A stretch of DNA of 64,000 bases, from assembly GCA_965221445.1 (NCBI GenBank), contig CBDCSF010000013.1:2294001-2358000 (forward strand), given 5' to 3'. This DNA comes from MPNP01 sp965221445 (GTDB taxonomy: Bacteria; Pseudomonadota; Alphaproteobacteria; Rhodobacterales; Rhodobacteraceae). A model generated the notes under the pieces. That model was not told where the DNA came from. It ran no database searches and saw only the letters and a list, made by a program, of their open reading frames with translations. The number at the start of each line of letters is the position of its first letter. The stretch's first letter is position 1. Shown here one piece after another: positions 34,752-43,631 of this stretch. The position numbers were made by a program, and so were the translations under genes.

Positions 34752-36038
34752 CTAAATTTTTGGGAATTCAGGGGTGTATCGGAAACCCTGATAAGCAAAG
34801 GCATTACTAAGCATTTCACAATCTTTTTCGGATACTTCCTCACGACGTGCAATTTTGTACCATTGATTTTTGACCTGATCTTCCATTGTGTTGATTATTG
34901 AGGCTGCTTCTTCCTTTTCGAGATTAAAGCGGTAACATTGGGAAAGCATGTTTTGAGCGTTGGCATATCTACCAAAGTCACCGCAGATTAGTGCCAGGTC
35001 TCGACGGTCCTGACTGATCAACTTGGAGGGTGTCAGATCATAAGCCGGAGAAAGTTCCCAATGCAAGTTTTTCGCGATGACTGCATGGTTGCGCGGATGG
35101 TCGTCAGTGTTTGAGATAAGTGCATTGAAAACCATGCGCTTGAATAATTCTACCAAGTCAGCTTTGGGTCGTGTACTAATGCGATTTAACTCCTCAGCCA
35201 AAATAACATAAGACCAACGGTCCCGACTTAAGTGAGAGTCTTCCGTTCGTAGGACCGTTAACCCACTCATCATTCTGTAACGTAAATAGCCCTGCTCAGT
35301 CCGTTCCCGATCAAAACGTTTAATTAGAAGTACGTCACGACCAGCAACCTTAATTACCTTGCTCTGTGCAGGTTTAATTTCGCAGACCTTGGCAAGTTTG
35401 AGCATAGCATTTTCAATCCTTACATGGTTCCATTGGTCGTCGGGCCTTGTGAATTTGGCAAGCCAAAGCCCGTCAACATCTTCTATTACTGCTTTAGGTC
35501 GTGCTCCCCCCATTGAAGTGCCGATGAGATTTAAATCCCTAACTTGACGGGTCTCAGCACCTTGGGGTACAAACTCGTCTGCAATAATAGCTTCTGAAAT
35601 TGTTATTAACTTTTTCAGGTCCAAAGTTTTATTGAACTTGCGTCTTGGGGCCGGTGGTGATTTGTTGCGCCCAAAGTTCAGTGCTCCTGCACTGTCATCC
35701 ATAGAATTTAACAAATAGTCTATTTCACCTAATTGAGGTATTCCTGAGTATTTTTCAACGATATGCCGCCCCCAGTAATCAGGTCCAGCATCACGAAGGG
35801 CACCAAAAACTCCCTTGAGTGAAGTTATTGAAAAGATACTTTCTCCTAATTTGAGCCCAATGGGATCAATCGAGACAGCATCTGGATTACTAAGATAACT
35901 TTTTCCGTAGACAAACCTACCTACAGGAATACCAGAACTATTACATTCAAGTTGGAATCGACCTGCAGTTACAAAATCACTCTTGCCTGGTAATACGATA
36001 TATACATAGCATTCCGTAGACCCCAAATCAGAAATCAT
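34752..36038 (-). CDS. hipA: HipA-like Ser/Thr kinase toxin (module 1)
   Basis: 428 aa. HipA N-terminal couple region, then the kinase: SMGGARPKAVIED, LLIKRFDRER, the catalytic loop NALISNTDDHPRNH and the metal-binding ELSPAYDLTPS. HipA kinases phosphorylate targets such as glutamyl-tRNA synthetase and induce dormancy when not held by HipB. Its start overlaps the upstream HipB-like gene by 11 nt, the normal hipBA arrangement. All catalytic residues appear intact. Its relative at 52139 is distant in sequence and GC content. Confidence 0.88.
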   Translation of the reverse strand: MISDLGSTECYVYIVLPGKSDFVTAGRFQLECNSSGIPVGRFVYGKSYLSNPDAVSIDPIGLKLGESIFSITSLKGVFGALRDAGPDYWGRHIVEKYSGIPQLGEIDYLLNSMDDSAGALNFGRNKSPPAPRRKFNKTLDLKKLITISEAIIADEFVPQGAETRQVRDLNLIGTSMGGARPKAVIEDVDGLWLAKFTRPDDQWNHVRIENAMLKLAKVCEIKPAQSKVIKVAGRDVLLIKRFDRERTEQGYLRYRMMSGLTVLRTEDSHLSRDRWSYVILAEELNRISTRPKADLVELFKRMVFNALISNTDDHPRNHAVIAKNLHWELSPAYDLTPSKLISQDRRDLALICGDFGRYANAQNMLSQCYRFNLEKEEAASIINTMEDQVKNQWYKIARREEVSEKDCEMLSNAFAYQGFRYTPEFPKI

Positions 36039-36369
36039 TATCTAATACCTTTGGGGTACGGGCACGTTTGCGACCTGAAAGACGTTCAAGTGCATAACCT
36101 TCTATATCCGAGTGAGGATTAGCAAGTTCGTGAAATGGGTGCATTAGGTCATAAACCCACAAAAGCGTGACATAAGTTACTATACTTGTAGTTGGCTTGC
36201 CATTTTCAGCATTTGCTACAGCCCTTTTCCCCGTACGAATTTTTTCTGCGACTTGATCAATAGTTAGATTGCGGCGCAATCGTGCTATCCGAAGATCCCT
36301 TCCCAAACGTCTTAAGGCATCCTCAACTTCGTAGGGAGGAGCAATTGAAAGAAAATTTTTAGGTGACAT
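36028..36369 (-). CDS. hipB: HipB-like XRE antitoxin/repressor (module 1)
   Basis: 113 aa. The helix-turn-helix spans about residues 24-75: LGRDLRIARLRRNLTIDQVA then KRAVANAENGKPTTSI. The basic tail GRKRARTPKVLDNDF follows. It would bind HipA and repress the operon. A perfect 16-bp palindrome lies 32 bp before its ATG. No SD is visible upstream of the ATG. Confidence 0.85.
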   Translation of the reverse strand: MSPKNFLSIAPPYEVEDALRRLGRDLRIARLRRNLTIDQVAEKIRTGKRAVANAENGKPTTSIVTYVTLLWVYDLMHPFHELANPHSDIEGYALERLSGRKRARTPKVLDNDF

Positions 36370-36400
36370 TTGATTTATAAGACTAATTAAAATTAATAAG

Positions 36401-36416
36401 ATGCTTTATAAAGCAT
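36401..36416. promoter_or_regulatory. hipBA operator candidate (perfect palindrome)
   Basis: ATGCTTTATAAAGCAT is a perfect 16-bp inverted repeat, centred about 40 bp upstream of the HipB-like start. Position and symmetry fit an XRE-dimer operator overlapping the promoter. Confidence 0.6.
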
Positions 36417-36568
36417 ATATTTTTAGACTAAAAAGTCAAGTAATTGGAAATTACAAAAAGCTTGAAATTTCCGAAAATTGTTTTTGGAGGGGAAACTTTT
36501 TGGTTTTGATTCACTGGTACCAAATGGTTAACACCAGAAAATAACTCTGATTGACGGGGGATTTTGGC

Positions 36569-36645
36569 TGGTAGCGGGGGAGGGACTTGAACCCCCGACA
36601 CGCGGATTATGATTCCGCTGCTCTAACCTACTGAGCTACCCCGCC
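36569..36645 (-). tRNA. tRNA-Met (elongator type, anticodon CAU)
   Basis: 77-nt tRNA on the minus strand: acceptor GGCGGGG / CCCCGCT, D-arm TAGCTCAGTAGGTTAGAGCA, anticodon stem GCGGA/TCCGC around loop ATCATAA (CAT), T-arm TCGGGGGTTCAAGTCCCTC, encoded CCA. A mature initiator would have a C1-A72 mismatch; here position 1 is G opposite T72, so elongator Met is most likely, though CAU could also be tRNA-Ile2. Confidence 0.93.
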
Positions 36646-36939
36646 TAATTTAGATAACAACCTAGAAATTTAAATATTGCCAAATCACAATTATTTCTTG
36701 GAATTGAATAATAAAAGAAAAAATAATGGAGTTTTCAATAGCCTGTCCATTTGAAAACTAGTGTATTCTCCACACTTATGGGTACTTTGCCAAGTCACAT
36801 TTTAAATTCTCACCAGAATTTAGGAACAAGTTGGTACATTCAACTTATTCAAGAATCTTTTCTCAAACCTGTTGTGTTTAGGGATAAATAGGTAAAACAA
36901 TGATTTTAAGCACTCAAAGTTATGAAAGGAATAGATCGT
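36646..36939. other. intergenic, tRNA-Met to small gene
   Basis: About 290 bp of AT-rich DNA holding the promoter of the leftward tRNA and that of the rightward small gene. No repeat or further RNA seen. Confidence 0.3.
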
Positions 36940-37254
36940 ATGTCTTTTGACCAAGAGGAAAGTAAGCAGGAAAAAATTGGAAGGATCATTGAGTTTTGTA
37001 ATCTTGTTAAAATACGAGTAACATACGGCGCAGTAGCCGGTATCTTGGGGATTATACCTAGAGGAATGAGCAACTATTTGGGGGAGAAAAGAGCAGAAGT
37101 CTCTTGGGTAGTTAATAAGAAATCAAAAAAACCGACTAAATACCATCCAGACCAGTATCACGAAGAATTGTTCAAGTATTCATATGTCATCTCGAAACCT
37201 CAGGAACTGTTAAAAGCGATTGGAAATAGAGATTATAAACCTCCTAGAGCATAG
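36940..37254 (+). CDS. small protein with putative MGMT/ATL-like winged helix
   Basis: 104 aa from an ATG with AAAGGA 9 nt upstream (an earlier in-frame ATG at 36922 has none). The core VTYGAVAGILGIIPRGMSNYL followed by KRAEVSWVVNKKSKKPTKYH has the helix pattern of the DNA-binding domain of alkylguanine transferases (YGxVAxxxG), but no Cys of the PCHR site is present. A role as a small DNA-binding protein is inferred; function unknown. Confidence 0.6.
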   Translation: MSFDQEESKQEKIGRIIEFCNLVKIRVTYGAVAGILGIIPRGMSNYLGEKRAEVSWVVNKKSKKPTKYHPDQYHEELFKYSYVISKPQELLKAIGNRDYKPPRA

Positions 37255-37325
37255 TTATAAGGAAAAGAATATTAAAATCTCTTTTCGATTCTGTGAGCTG
37301 GAAATACAAATTAGGCAATTACAAT

Positions 37326-37982
37326 TTAATTTCTTTCCGCATCAATTGCAGTACCAAAATTCGGAAGGGCAGGGGATTCAATTTTATGGGTAGCAAGTAG
37401 AGAGTCACGTACGAAGGCAATTTGGGCTGTTTCCTCAATAATTTCGGCTATATATTGGGCAGCCATCAGCGATTTACCTACACCGATCGTACCGTGGTTT
37501 GCCAGAACTGCTGCAACAACCCTGCTATCACGAAATACAGGACTTATTTCCTCTTCAGTTTGAGGGCCACCTTTCAATGACAGTGGAATCATGGGGATAT
37601 TCCCGATCTTCTCTATGGTTTGTACAGTGAGACAGGGGATAACAAGTCCCGCACTTGCGTATCCTGTTGCCCAAGGGCTATGACAATGTACAATTGCCTG
37701 AATATCATTACGTATTCGATAGAGATCAAGATGAAAACCCAGATCTTTCGAGGGTCTATGAGTGGATGGCTCGACTGTACCGTTGAGATGTACAATTTGA
37801 AGATTGTCGTGAGAACATTCATTAAATCCAATCCCAGAGGGCTTGATGATAATCGCATCTGTACACTCAAGTCTAACTGAGAGGTTACCTCCCGAATTAG
37901 TCTGAAGACGGAGATCAAAGCATCGCTTGGCAACAGAAATGAGTTCATTCATTTTGCTGTAGATTTCTGATTTATCAAGCAT
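37326..37982 (-). CDS. class II aldolase/epimerase (FucA/AraD-like)
   Basis: 218-aa zinc-dependent aldolase or epimerase. TNSGGNLSVRL (phosphate binding), PSGIGF, HCHSPWATGYA with two zinc His, and LANHGTIGVG with the third. The catalytic acid position in PSKDLGFHLDLY is Asp where fuculose-phosphate aldolase has Glu. The ATG at 37982 has AGGAAG 9 nt upstream. Last gene of the leftward ABC-transporter unit; likely cleaves the C3-C4 bond of the imported (phosphorylated) sugar. Confidence 0.86.
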   Translation of the reverse strand: MLDKSEIYSKMNELISVAKRCFDLRLQTNSGGNLSVRLECTDAIIIKPSGIGFNECSHDNLQIVHLNGTVEPSTHRPSKDLGFHLDLYRIRNDIQAIVHCHSPWATGYASAGLVIPCLTVQTIEKIGNIPMIPLSLKGGPQTEEEISPVFRDSRVVAAVLANHGTIGVGKSLMAAQYIAEIIEETAQIAFVRDSLLATHKIESPALPNFGTAIDAERN

Positions 37983-37995
37983 GAACAAGTTCTTC

Positions 37996-39120
37996 CTAGA
38001 GTATTGATAAGAGTGACTTGACTGCAGAAATGGCTGTCTCTTCCTTGTTAATATGTGTATCCAGCCTGTTTACTTTATATGCCTTGGCTTGATGTTCCAG
38101 ACATTCAGCTGCAATGTTTCGTAACTCCTTATCTTCAATGGCTCCCCCTGGACTGTCTTCGTGAGAAAAACCACCCATTGGCAATATAAGCAAAGTATAT
38201 CCGGTCGCCTGATTCAAGGCATTGGAAAGTTCCCTACAGACCAATTCCATTTCTTCAGGAGATATTTTTACATGTGTAAAGTATCCCGAATGTTGATAAT
38301 GAGGACGTTCAAGGAATTTCGGGGGTATAAGATCTATTTCACCCAGCCCAATGAAATTCAATCCACCAGGCATTACTATTCTTGGGAGACTTCCAGCCGC
38401 CGTAAACCTTTCAGGCATATCTACATGTGCTCCTGCTACGTGTATACGGGTAATTTCATGCACAGTCATGTCAATCACACCATAAAAGGCATCTGATTTG
38501 GCAAAGCGAGAAAAAGCTGCACCCCCGTAACCGTTGGCATGGAATGATGTAGTTTCATATCCTGCTCCACGCAGAAGAGAGCTAATTTTTCTTGAGGCTA
38601 CCTGGGTAATACCAAGTGTTGTCAAACCAATGGATTTTTTGGTTTCTATTGTTTTACGTTCACATTCTACTAGACCGATTAACATGTCGGCTGTATTTTC
38701 CAGAACGTATCGCAGCGAACTGTTCAAGCCTTCAATGTCGGCCAAGGTAGGAATCAAAATTATTGAATTGTCGGAAACAGCTACACGAGGATCAAATGGA
38801 AGTGTTGTAATGAGGATTTTGGGGAAGTCAAATGGTAATTCTCGCAGGATCTGAAGAATAATTTCTCCCCCGGTACCACCACCCAGTCCCAAAACGACAT
38901 TGGCCTTGTCAAGATTTTCATTTCTGATACGAGTCGAAACTTGCTGTGCGATTTTCTTCATTTGAGCAAGCTTCCGAGAGGCATTCCAATTCTCTCCAGC
39001 TGATCCCAGTGAAATGTCAATCAGATCAACCTTAATCCCGCGACTGTCAAGGATTTCAGTGAGATATCCTACTTCATCGGCCTTGGTTTCCAAGGTTGCC
39101 AGCAAGAGGACAGGTTTCAT
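37996..39120 (-). CDS. Tm-1-like ATP-binding domain protein (UPF0261)
   Basis: 374 aa. The start MKPVLLLATLETKADEVGYL matches the family start; a longer frame to 39243 runs into the upstream permease gene and is rejected. Other marks: NVVLGLGGGTGGEIILQIL, KILITTLPFDPR and the C-terminal HANGYGGAAFSRFAKS and LPMGGFSHEDSPGGAI. The family shares its fold with the tomato virus-resistance protein Tm-1; bacterial members sit in carbohydrate-acid gene clusters and have no settled reaction. AGGAGG lies close before the ATG. Confidence 0.85.
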   Translation of the reverse strand: MKPVLLLATLETKADEVGYLTEILDSRGIKVDLIDISLGSAGENWNASRKLAQMKKIAQQVSTRIRNENLDKANVVLGLGGGTGGEIILQILRELPFDFPKILITTLPFDPRVAVSDNSIILIPTLADIEGLNSSLRYVLENTADMLIGLVECERKTIETKKSIGLTTLGITQVASRKISSLLRGAGYETTSFHANGYGGAAFSRFAKSDAFYGVIDMTVHEITRIHVAGAHVDMPERFTAAGSLPRIVMPGGLNFIGLGEIDLIPPKFLERPHYQHSGYFTHVKISPEEMELVCRELSNALNQATGYTLLILPMGGFSHEDSPGGAIEDKELRNIAAECLEHQAKAYKVNRLDTHINKEETAISAVKSLLSIL

Positions 39121-39128
39121 TAACCTCC

Positions 39129-40058
39129 TTAACCCTTCACGGCACCGGCGGTCATACCAGTGATTATCTGCCTTGAGGCAAAAAGTGTAAATATGATTGG
39201 CGGTATGGCCAATAGCATTCCTGTAGCCATAATTACACCCCACTCAACATTGAACTCAGACATATTGTTCACAATCAGAATGGGTACGGTTTTAGTATCT
39301 CGGTCAGAGAGGGCTGAAGCCAGTAGGTATTCGTTCCAGGCAATACGAAAGGTAAAGATTGCTGCAGCTGCCAGACCTGGTTTGATAAGTGGCAGTACGA
39401 CTTTGAAGAAAACCTGGAATGGACCTGCACCATCCACCCGGGCAGCCTCTTCAAGTGATCTGGGTACCTGGACAATAAAGCTTTGTAGAATCCAGATCAC
39501 AAAGGGTAGGTTCATAGCTACGTAAACCAAAATGATTCCCGAGTGTGTTCCAGCGAGACATACATCTCCTCGTCCCCCAAACATATCTCTGATCCAAGCT
39601 CCGACGAGTGTCTCCTTACCGATGCAAAACTCGTTGTTCCACAGTCCAAATACAGGAACCAATAGCACAGCCGGGGGGACCATCCGAACCATTAGTGTTG
39701 TGAGTGAAACTGTATCTCTTCCAAAAAAACTAAAGCGAACAAGAGCGTACGCAGCCATACACCCAATGATAAGTGTCAGAGCAGTAGAGATTAATGCGAT
39801 AACCAGTGAATTGATAAAGGCCCCACCAAACTTCAGTGAACAGAAATCAAGATGTTCAGGCTCATACCAAAGAATATCACAAAGGGCAGTCTCGTAGTTC
39901 TGAATTGTAGGGAGAAACAATAATCCGCTTGTGCCACTTATAATGTCTACATCAAGTTTGAAGGAGTTGATAAACATTAGGCAAATTGGACCAACTGCCA
40001 TGAAGATTAGAACAACAAGCAGAGAATAAAAAGCAGGGTTTTGTCGTTCAGATTGCAT
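39129..40058 (-). CDS. carbohydrate ABC transporter permease (MalG type)
   Basis: 309-aa inner-membrane permease with six predicted helices; the EAA loop that contacts the ATPase is EEAARVDGAGPFQVFFKVVL near residue 210. Typical start SLLVVLIFMAVGPICLMFIN and end ITGMTAGAVKG. Four nucleotides after the MalF-type permease, and 8 nt before the Tm-1-like gene. Confidence 0.92.
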   Translation of the reverse strand: MQSERQNPAFYSLLVVLIFMAVGPICLMFINSFKLDVDIISGTSGLLFLPTIQNYETALCDILWYEPEHLDFCSLKFGGAFINSLVIALISTALTLIIGCMAAYALVRFSFFGRDTVSLTTLMVRMVPPAVLLVPVFGLWNNEFCIGKETLVGAWIRDMFGGRGDVCLAGTHSGIILVYVAMNLPFVIWILQSFIVQVPRSLEEAARVDGAGPFQVFFKVVLPLIKPGLAAAAIFTFRIAWNEYLLASALSDRDTKTVPILIVNNMSEFNVEWGVIMATGMLLAIPPIIFTLFASRQIITGMTAGAVKG

Positions 40059-40062
40059 TCAC

Positions 40063-40974
40063 TTACCCCTCTTCCTTATATTGTCTTGCAGCCCTTGCAG
40101 CTCGTGCCTCCTGAAGTTTTGTGAAGGCAAACATGGCACAAGTGATTAACATAAGCAGGATTAAAAGATAGTTGGACATGGCAGCGGCCGTGCCCAGTTC
40201 ACGAAATTCTGTCGCTGTCCGGGAGATACGGAGTGCTATGATTTCTGTTGAGAGTCCAGGTCCGCCTTCAGTCATGACCAGAATTACCTCCAATACCTTG
40301 AAGGCATCAATTAGCCGTAAGAGTGCTGTGACGATAAGAACCGGCATCATAAGCGGTAGTTTTATAAACCAGATTTGCTGCCAGTCAGTTGCACCATCAA
40401 TTCTCGCAGCTTCCAGTGCAGAACGGGGTAAGGATTGCAGAGCGGCAAGTGCAAGTATGAAAATGAATGGTGTCCATTGCCAGATATCTGCAATAATAAC
40501 AGACAAAAGTGCATTCTGTCCCAACCAATCAATCCCCTCAAATCCCCAGGACTTCAGTGTCCGGTTGAAGGTACCTACAGTGGGATGATACATGTAACGC
40601 CACATCAAACCCACAACAACCGGGGCAATCATCATGGGGAGTATGAACAAGGTTCGCAGGACTGACATGCCGCGGATGTTTCGATCTAGTAGCAATGCAA
40701 GTCCAACTCCAATCACGAGTTCTGCAACAACCACAGAAATGGCAAAAGTCAGAGTAACAGATAGACTTTCACGGAAAGCAGGATCATAAAAAAGTGTGAT
40801 ATAGTTTTTAAATGCTATAAAGTCTGTTTCAGATATGTTCTGACTCGGATCCCAGTCTCGAAAGGACCCATAAACCATATAACCAAGAGGGTAAAGCAAA
40901 GCGATTGCCATTATAATGGCCGCCGGTGCAATGAACATATATGGCGAAAGCCTGTTTAGGCTTTGGCGATTCAT
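40063..40974 (-). CDS. carbohydrate ABC transporter permease (MalF/UgpA type)
   Basis: 303 aa, six predicted membrane helices; EAA motif LEAARIDGATDWQQIWFIKL near residue 195 and the preceding SPYMFIAPAAIIMAIALLYP start are standard. The C-terminus ends in a basic cytoplasmic tail (QEARAARAARQY). Follows the binding-protein gene after a 66-bp spacer that holds a strong hairpin. Confidence 0.92.
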   Translation of the reverse strand: MNRQSLNRLSPYMFIAPAAIIMAIALLYPLGYMVYGSFRDWDPSQNISETDFIAFKNYITLFYDPAFRESLSVTLTFAISVVVAELVIGVGLALLLDRNIRGMSVLRTLFILPMMIAPVVVGLMWRYMYHPTVGTFNRTLKSWGFEGIDWLGQNALLSVIIADIWQWTPFIFILALAALQSLPRSALEAARIDGATDWQQIWFIKLPLMMPVLIVTALLRLIDAFKVLEVILVMTEGGPGLSTEIIALRISRTATEFRELGTAAAMSNYLLILLMLITCAMFAFTKLQEARAARAARQYKEEG

Positions 40975-40994
40975 ACAATTTCCCCTTATCTACA

Positions 40995-41022
40995 ACCGGG
41001 CCAGTAATTTTCCTGGCCCGGT
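40995..41022 (-). other. intercistronic hairpin after the binding-protein gene
   Basis: ACCGGGCCAG and CTGGCCCGGT form a perfect 10-bp GC-rich stem with an 8-nt loop. No U-tract follows on the minus strand, so it is more like the RNA-stabilising or attenuating hairpins found after binding-protein genes, which raise their expression over the permeases. Confidence 0.65.
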
Positions 41023-41040
41023 CAATGGCTCAATTTCGGA

Positions 41041-42369
41041 CTATCTCCAAGTATAGTATCCTGCCTCTTCCATTAATGCGGTAGTTCGTTCGGCCACACC
41101 ATCAAGAGCTTCCTGAATGTCCAGATCTTCAGTCAAAACCTTGGACAGTGTTGTGCCGAGATCAGCATTTATCTTACCCCAAACCGGAATTATTGGACGC
41201 CAGTCAGGGTCAGCATGTTTCAGTGCTTCCCCGAAAGTTGCCATATGTGGATACTTGGCATTTACATCCTGATCAGTATGAGTTGAAAAGCGCGAAGGAT
41301 TGCCACCTTCCATGGCCACAAGTTTGTCGCCATGCTTCGAAGTTAACCACTGCATGAGAAGGAAGGCAGCTTCCTTGTGTTCAGCATTTTTAGGTATGCC
41401 GATACCAAATCCTCCTGTCTGGCTACCACGGCGTACTCCCATTGGGTGAAGTGCCCAGCCGACTTTACCAACAATTTGTGATTTGCTTGGATCATTGATT
41501 TGACCAGCCACAACTGTTGTATCAAGGAACATTGCAGTATCACCATTCAGGAATGACCCCAAAGCTTCACCAAAACCAAATGATTTAGAGCCTTCCGGAC
41601 CGCAATCTACAATTGTTTTAAGGGCTTGGGCAGCTTCCAAACCTGCTTCATTGTTTACAATAGGATTCCATTGGTCATCAAAAATTCTCCCCCCTAATGG
41701 TGCAAGATGTAACAAGAATGCATGGCTCGCATGATGGCCAGAGGCAGCACGACTTGACAGTCCTCCCATACCAGGTTCAAGTTCAGGAATCATACAGGCA
41801 ATTTCGAGCAATTCGTCGTAAGTTTCCGGTACCTCCAACCCGTGTTTCTCAAAAATATCCATACGGTAGCCGAGAATGGAAGTTTCAGATCCATATGGAA
41901 TACCGAACAGAGAACCAGTTTTACCTTCAAGGTAACCTTTGTTGCCGCCTGCAAACCCGATATTATATACATAACCGTCAATCAGATCGTCAGCATCATA
42001 TGACGGATCGGCTAACTCTGGGTTCATAAAATATCGAGCTAGATTCTCAAGTTGGTCTGCATAGACATAGTCAGCTTTGGAAAAAACTACGTACGCAATC
42101 AAATCGTATTCGCCTTCGTCTTGGGCTAATTCAAGGGTCTGACGTTCACGCATCTTAAGGTAAGGAAGTTGGTCCACTTCAACTTCTATTCCAGTCTCTG
42201 CGGTGAATTGTGGCAGGATCTTCATGACCGCATCAAAATGTGGATGTGCAGGGAAATTCACAATTAGTGTTTCTCCACTGTAGGGTTCATAGGGATTTGC
42301 AAAAACAGCAGCTGACATAGCAACGGATGTGATGGCACATGTCACCATGATTTTTAGGTTTTTCAACAT
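41041..42369 (-). CDS. ABC transporter solute-binding protein (family 1, sugar type)
   Basis: 442 aa with a Sec signal peptide (cleavage near VFANPYEP, about residue 25) and the extracellular solute-binding family 1 layout: HFDAVMKILPQFTAETGIEV, YDLIAYVVFSKADYV, LFGIPYGSETSILGYRMDIF, FLNGDTAMFLDTTVV, GGFGIGIPKNAEHKEAAFLL. It delivers the substrate to the two permeases. Several aromatic and acidic residues in the middle suit a carbohydrate; the exact ligand is unknown. Confidence 0.9.
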   Translation of the reverse strand: MLKNLKIMVTCAITSVAMSAAVFANPYEPYSGETLIVNFPAHPHFDAVMKILPQFTAETGIEVEVDQLPYLKMRERQTLELAQDEGEYDLIAYVVFSKADYVYADQLENLARYFMNPELADPSYDADDLIDGYVYNIGFAGGNKGYLEGKTGSLFGIPYGSETSILGYRMDIFEKHGLEVPETYDELLEIACMIPELEPGMGGLSSRAASGHHASHAFLLHLAPLGGRIFDDQWNPIVNNEAGLEAAQALKTIVDCGPEGSKSFGFGEALGSFLNGDTAMFLDTTVVAGQINDPSKSQIVGKVGWALHPMGVRRGSQTGGFGIGIPKNAEHKEAAFLLMQWLTSKHGDKLVAMEGGNPSRFSTHTDQDVNAKYPHMATFGEALKHADPDWRPIIPVWGKINADLGTTLSKVLTEDLDIQEALDGVAERTTALMEEAGYYTWR

Positions 42370-42398
42370 TAATCTTACCTCCTTTTAATGAACAGCGA

Positions 42399-43484
42399 TC
42401 AAAGCGCTTTCTCGGTTGTGCGGTCAAACAGATGAAGTCCCTCAGGTCTGACCGCAAACCTGAGTGTTTCTCCAAGTGCAATAGGTGTTTCCGATTTCAG
42501 TTCCACCGTTACGTTGAAATTTCCACAGGTACACAAAAGAACAGATTGTGCACCAATATATTCTGAGACAATGACCTTTAAGTCGAAAGCTCTATCGTCT
42601 TGTGCATTAGCATCAAAATTCAGATCACTTGGACGAATACCAAGTGTGATTGATCGATCGGTTGAAACCATCTGAGAATTACGATCTTCAGGTAGTCTTA
42701 TTTTGAAGGTTTCACCACAAGCGAACAAATGACCCTCTTCTTCCAAAAGGTCGGCCTCAAGAAAGTTCATGGGTGGGGAACCAAGAAACCCTGCAACAAA
42801 CTTGTTGGCAGGGTTTTTGAATAAGTCTTCAGGTGCACCCTCCTGTTGGATTTTCCCCAAATGCATCACAACAATACGATCAGCCAGAGTCATGGCTTCG
42901 ACCTGATCGTGGGTTACGTAAATCATGTTTTTCTTCACGCTCTGGCTCATCAAGGCGAGTTCGGCCCTCATTTGACCGCGCAGTTTGGCATCCAGGTTTG
43001 AAAGAGGCTCATCAAAGAGAAAAATTGAACTGTCCTTGGCCAACGCTCTTGCCATGGCAACACGCTGGCGCTGGCCACCAGAAAGTTCCCCGGGTTTACG
43101 GTGCAAAAATTCAGTCAGACCAACAATACCTGCCACTTCCAACACTTTTTCCCTGATTTCTTTTTTTGGACGTTTTTGTAACCTCAAGGCAAAAGAAATA
43201 TTGCGGGCGACGTCCATGTGGGGATATAAGGCATAATCCTGGAATACCATTGCCAGGTCTCGTTCCTTGGGGTCCAAGTGACTGACTGGATTGCCTGCAA
43301 TGTATATTTCCCCTTCGGTAACTGACTCCAACCCTGCAATCATGCGCAGTGTCGTCGATTTACCACAACCAGAGGGACCTACGAGTACTGTAAATTCGTC
43401 TGTTGCCATGGTAAGGTCAATGCCATGAAGTACCTCAACTGTACCATAGCGTTTGATCAAATTTTCCAGATGTATTTCAGGCAT
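42399..43484 (-). CDS. ABC transporter ATP-binding protein (UgpC/MalK type)
   Basis: 361 aa. Walker A GPSGCGKSTTLR, Q-loop VFQDYALYPH, signature LSGGQRQRVAMARALA, Walker B IFLFDEPLSNLDAKLR and switch His in YVTHDQVEAM; a TOBE-type C-terminal domain (GIRPSDLNF...AVRPEGLHLF) follows. First gene of the leftward importer operon, directly behind the operator region shared with the divergent gntR. Confidence 0.94.
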   Translation of the reverse strand: MPEIHLENLIKRYGTVEVLHGIDLTMATDEFTVLVGPSGCGKSTTLRMIAGLESVTEGEIYIAGNPVSHLDPKERDLAMVFQDYALYPHMDVARNISFALRLQKRPKKEIREKVLEVAGIVGLTEFLHRKPGELSGGQRQRVAMARALAKDSSIFLFDEPLSNLDAKLRGQMRAELALMSQSVKKNMIYVTHDQVEAMTLADRIVVMHLGKIQQEGAPEDLFKNPANKFVAGFLGSPPMNFLEADLLEEEGHLFACGETFKIRLPEDRNSQMVSTDRSITLGIRPSDLNFDANAQDDRAFDLKVIVSEYIGAQSVLLCTCGNFNVTVELKSETPIALGETLRFAVRPEGLHLFDRTTEKAL

Positions 43485-43512
43485 GGAAACTCATGAAGTA
43501 AAAAATATTTAA

Positions 43513-43526
43513 TATTGTATACAATA
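43513..43526. promoter_or_regulatory. GntR (FCD-type) operator candidate
   Basis: TATTGTATACAATA is a perfect 14-bp palindrome between the divergent importer and gntR genes, of the TTGTATACAA kind bound by FadR/VanR-class GntR regulators. A matching half-site TATACAATA follows at 43538-43546. Confidence 0.68.
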
Positions 43527-43631
43527 ATAAAGTAAAATATACAATAAAAATAAAAATGTAAAAATAAAATTGTCATAACTTTAAATTAAGTGCAATATTA
43601 GGTAAGAAATTACTAAGTATAATGAAGAAAC

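Noticed and set aside
39121..39243. N-terminal 41 residues of the open frame upstream of the Tm-1-like gene
   Set aside because: They overlap the permease gene in another frame, and the family start MKPVLLLATLETK has its own AGGAGG site at 39120.
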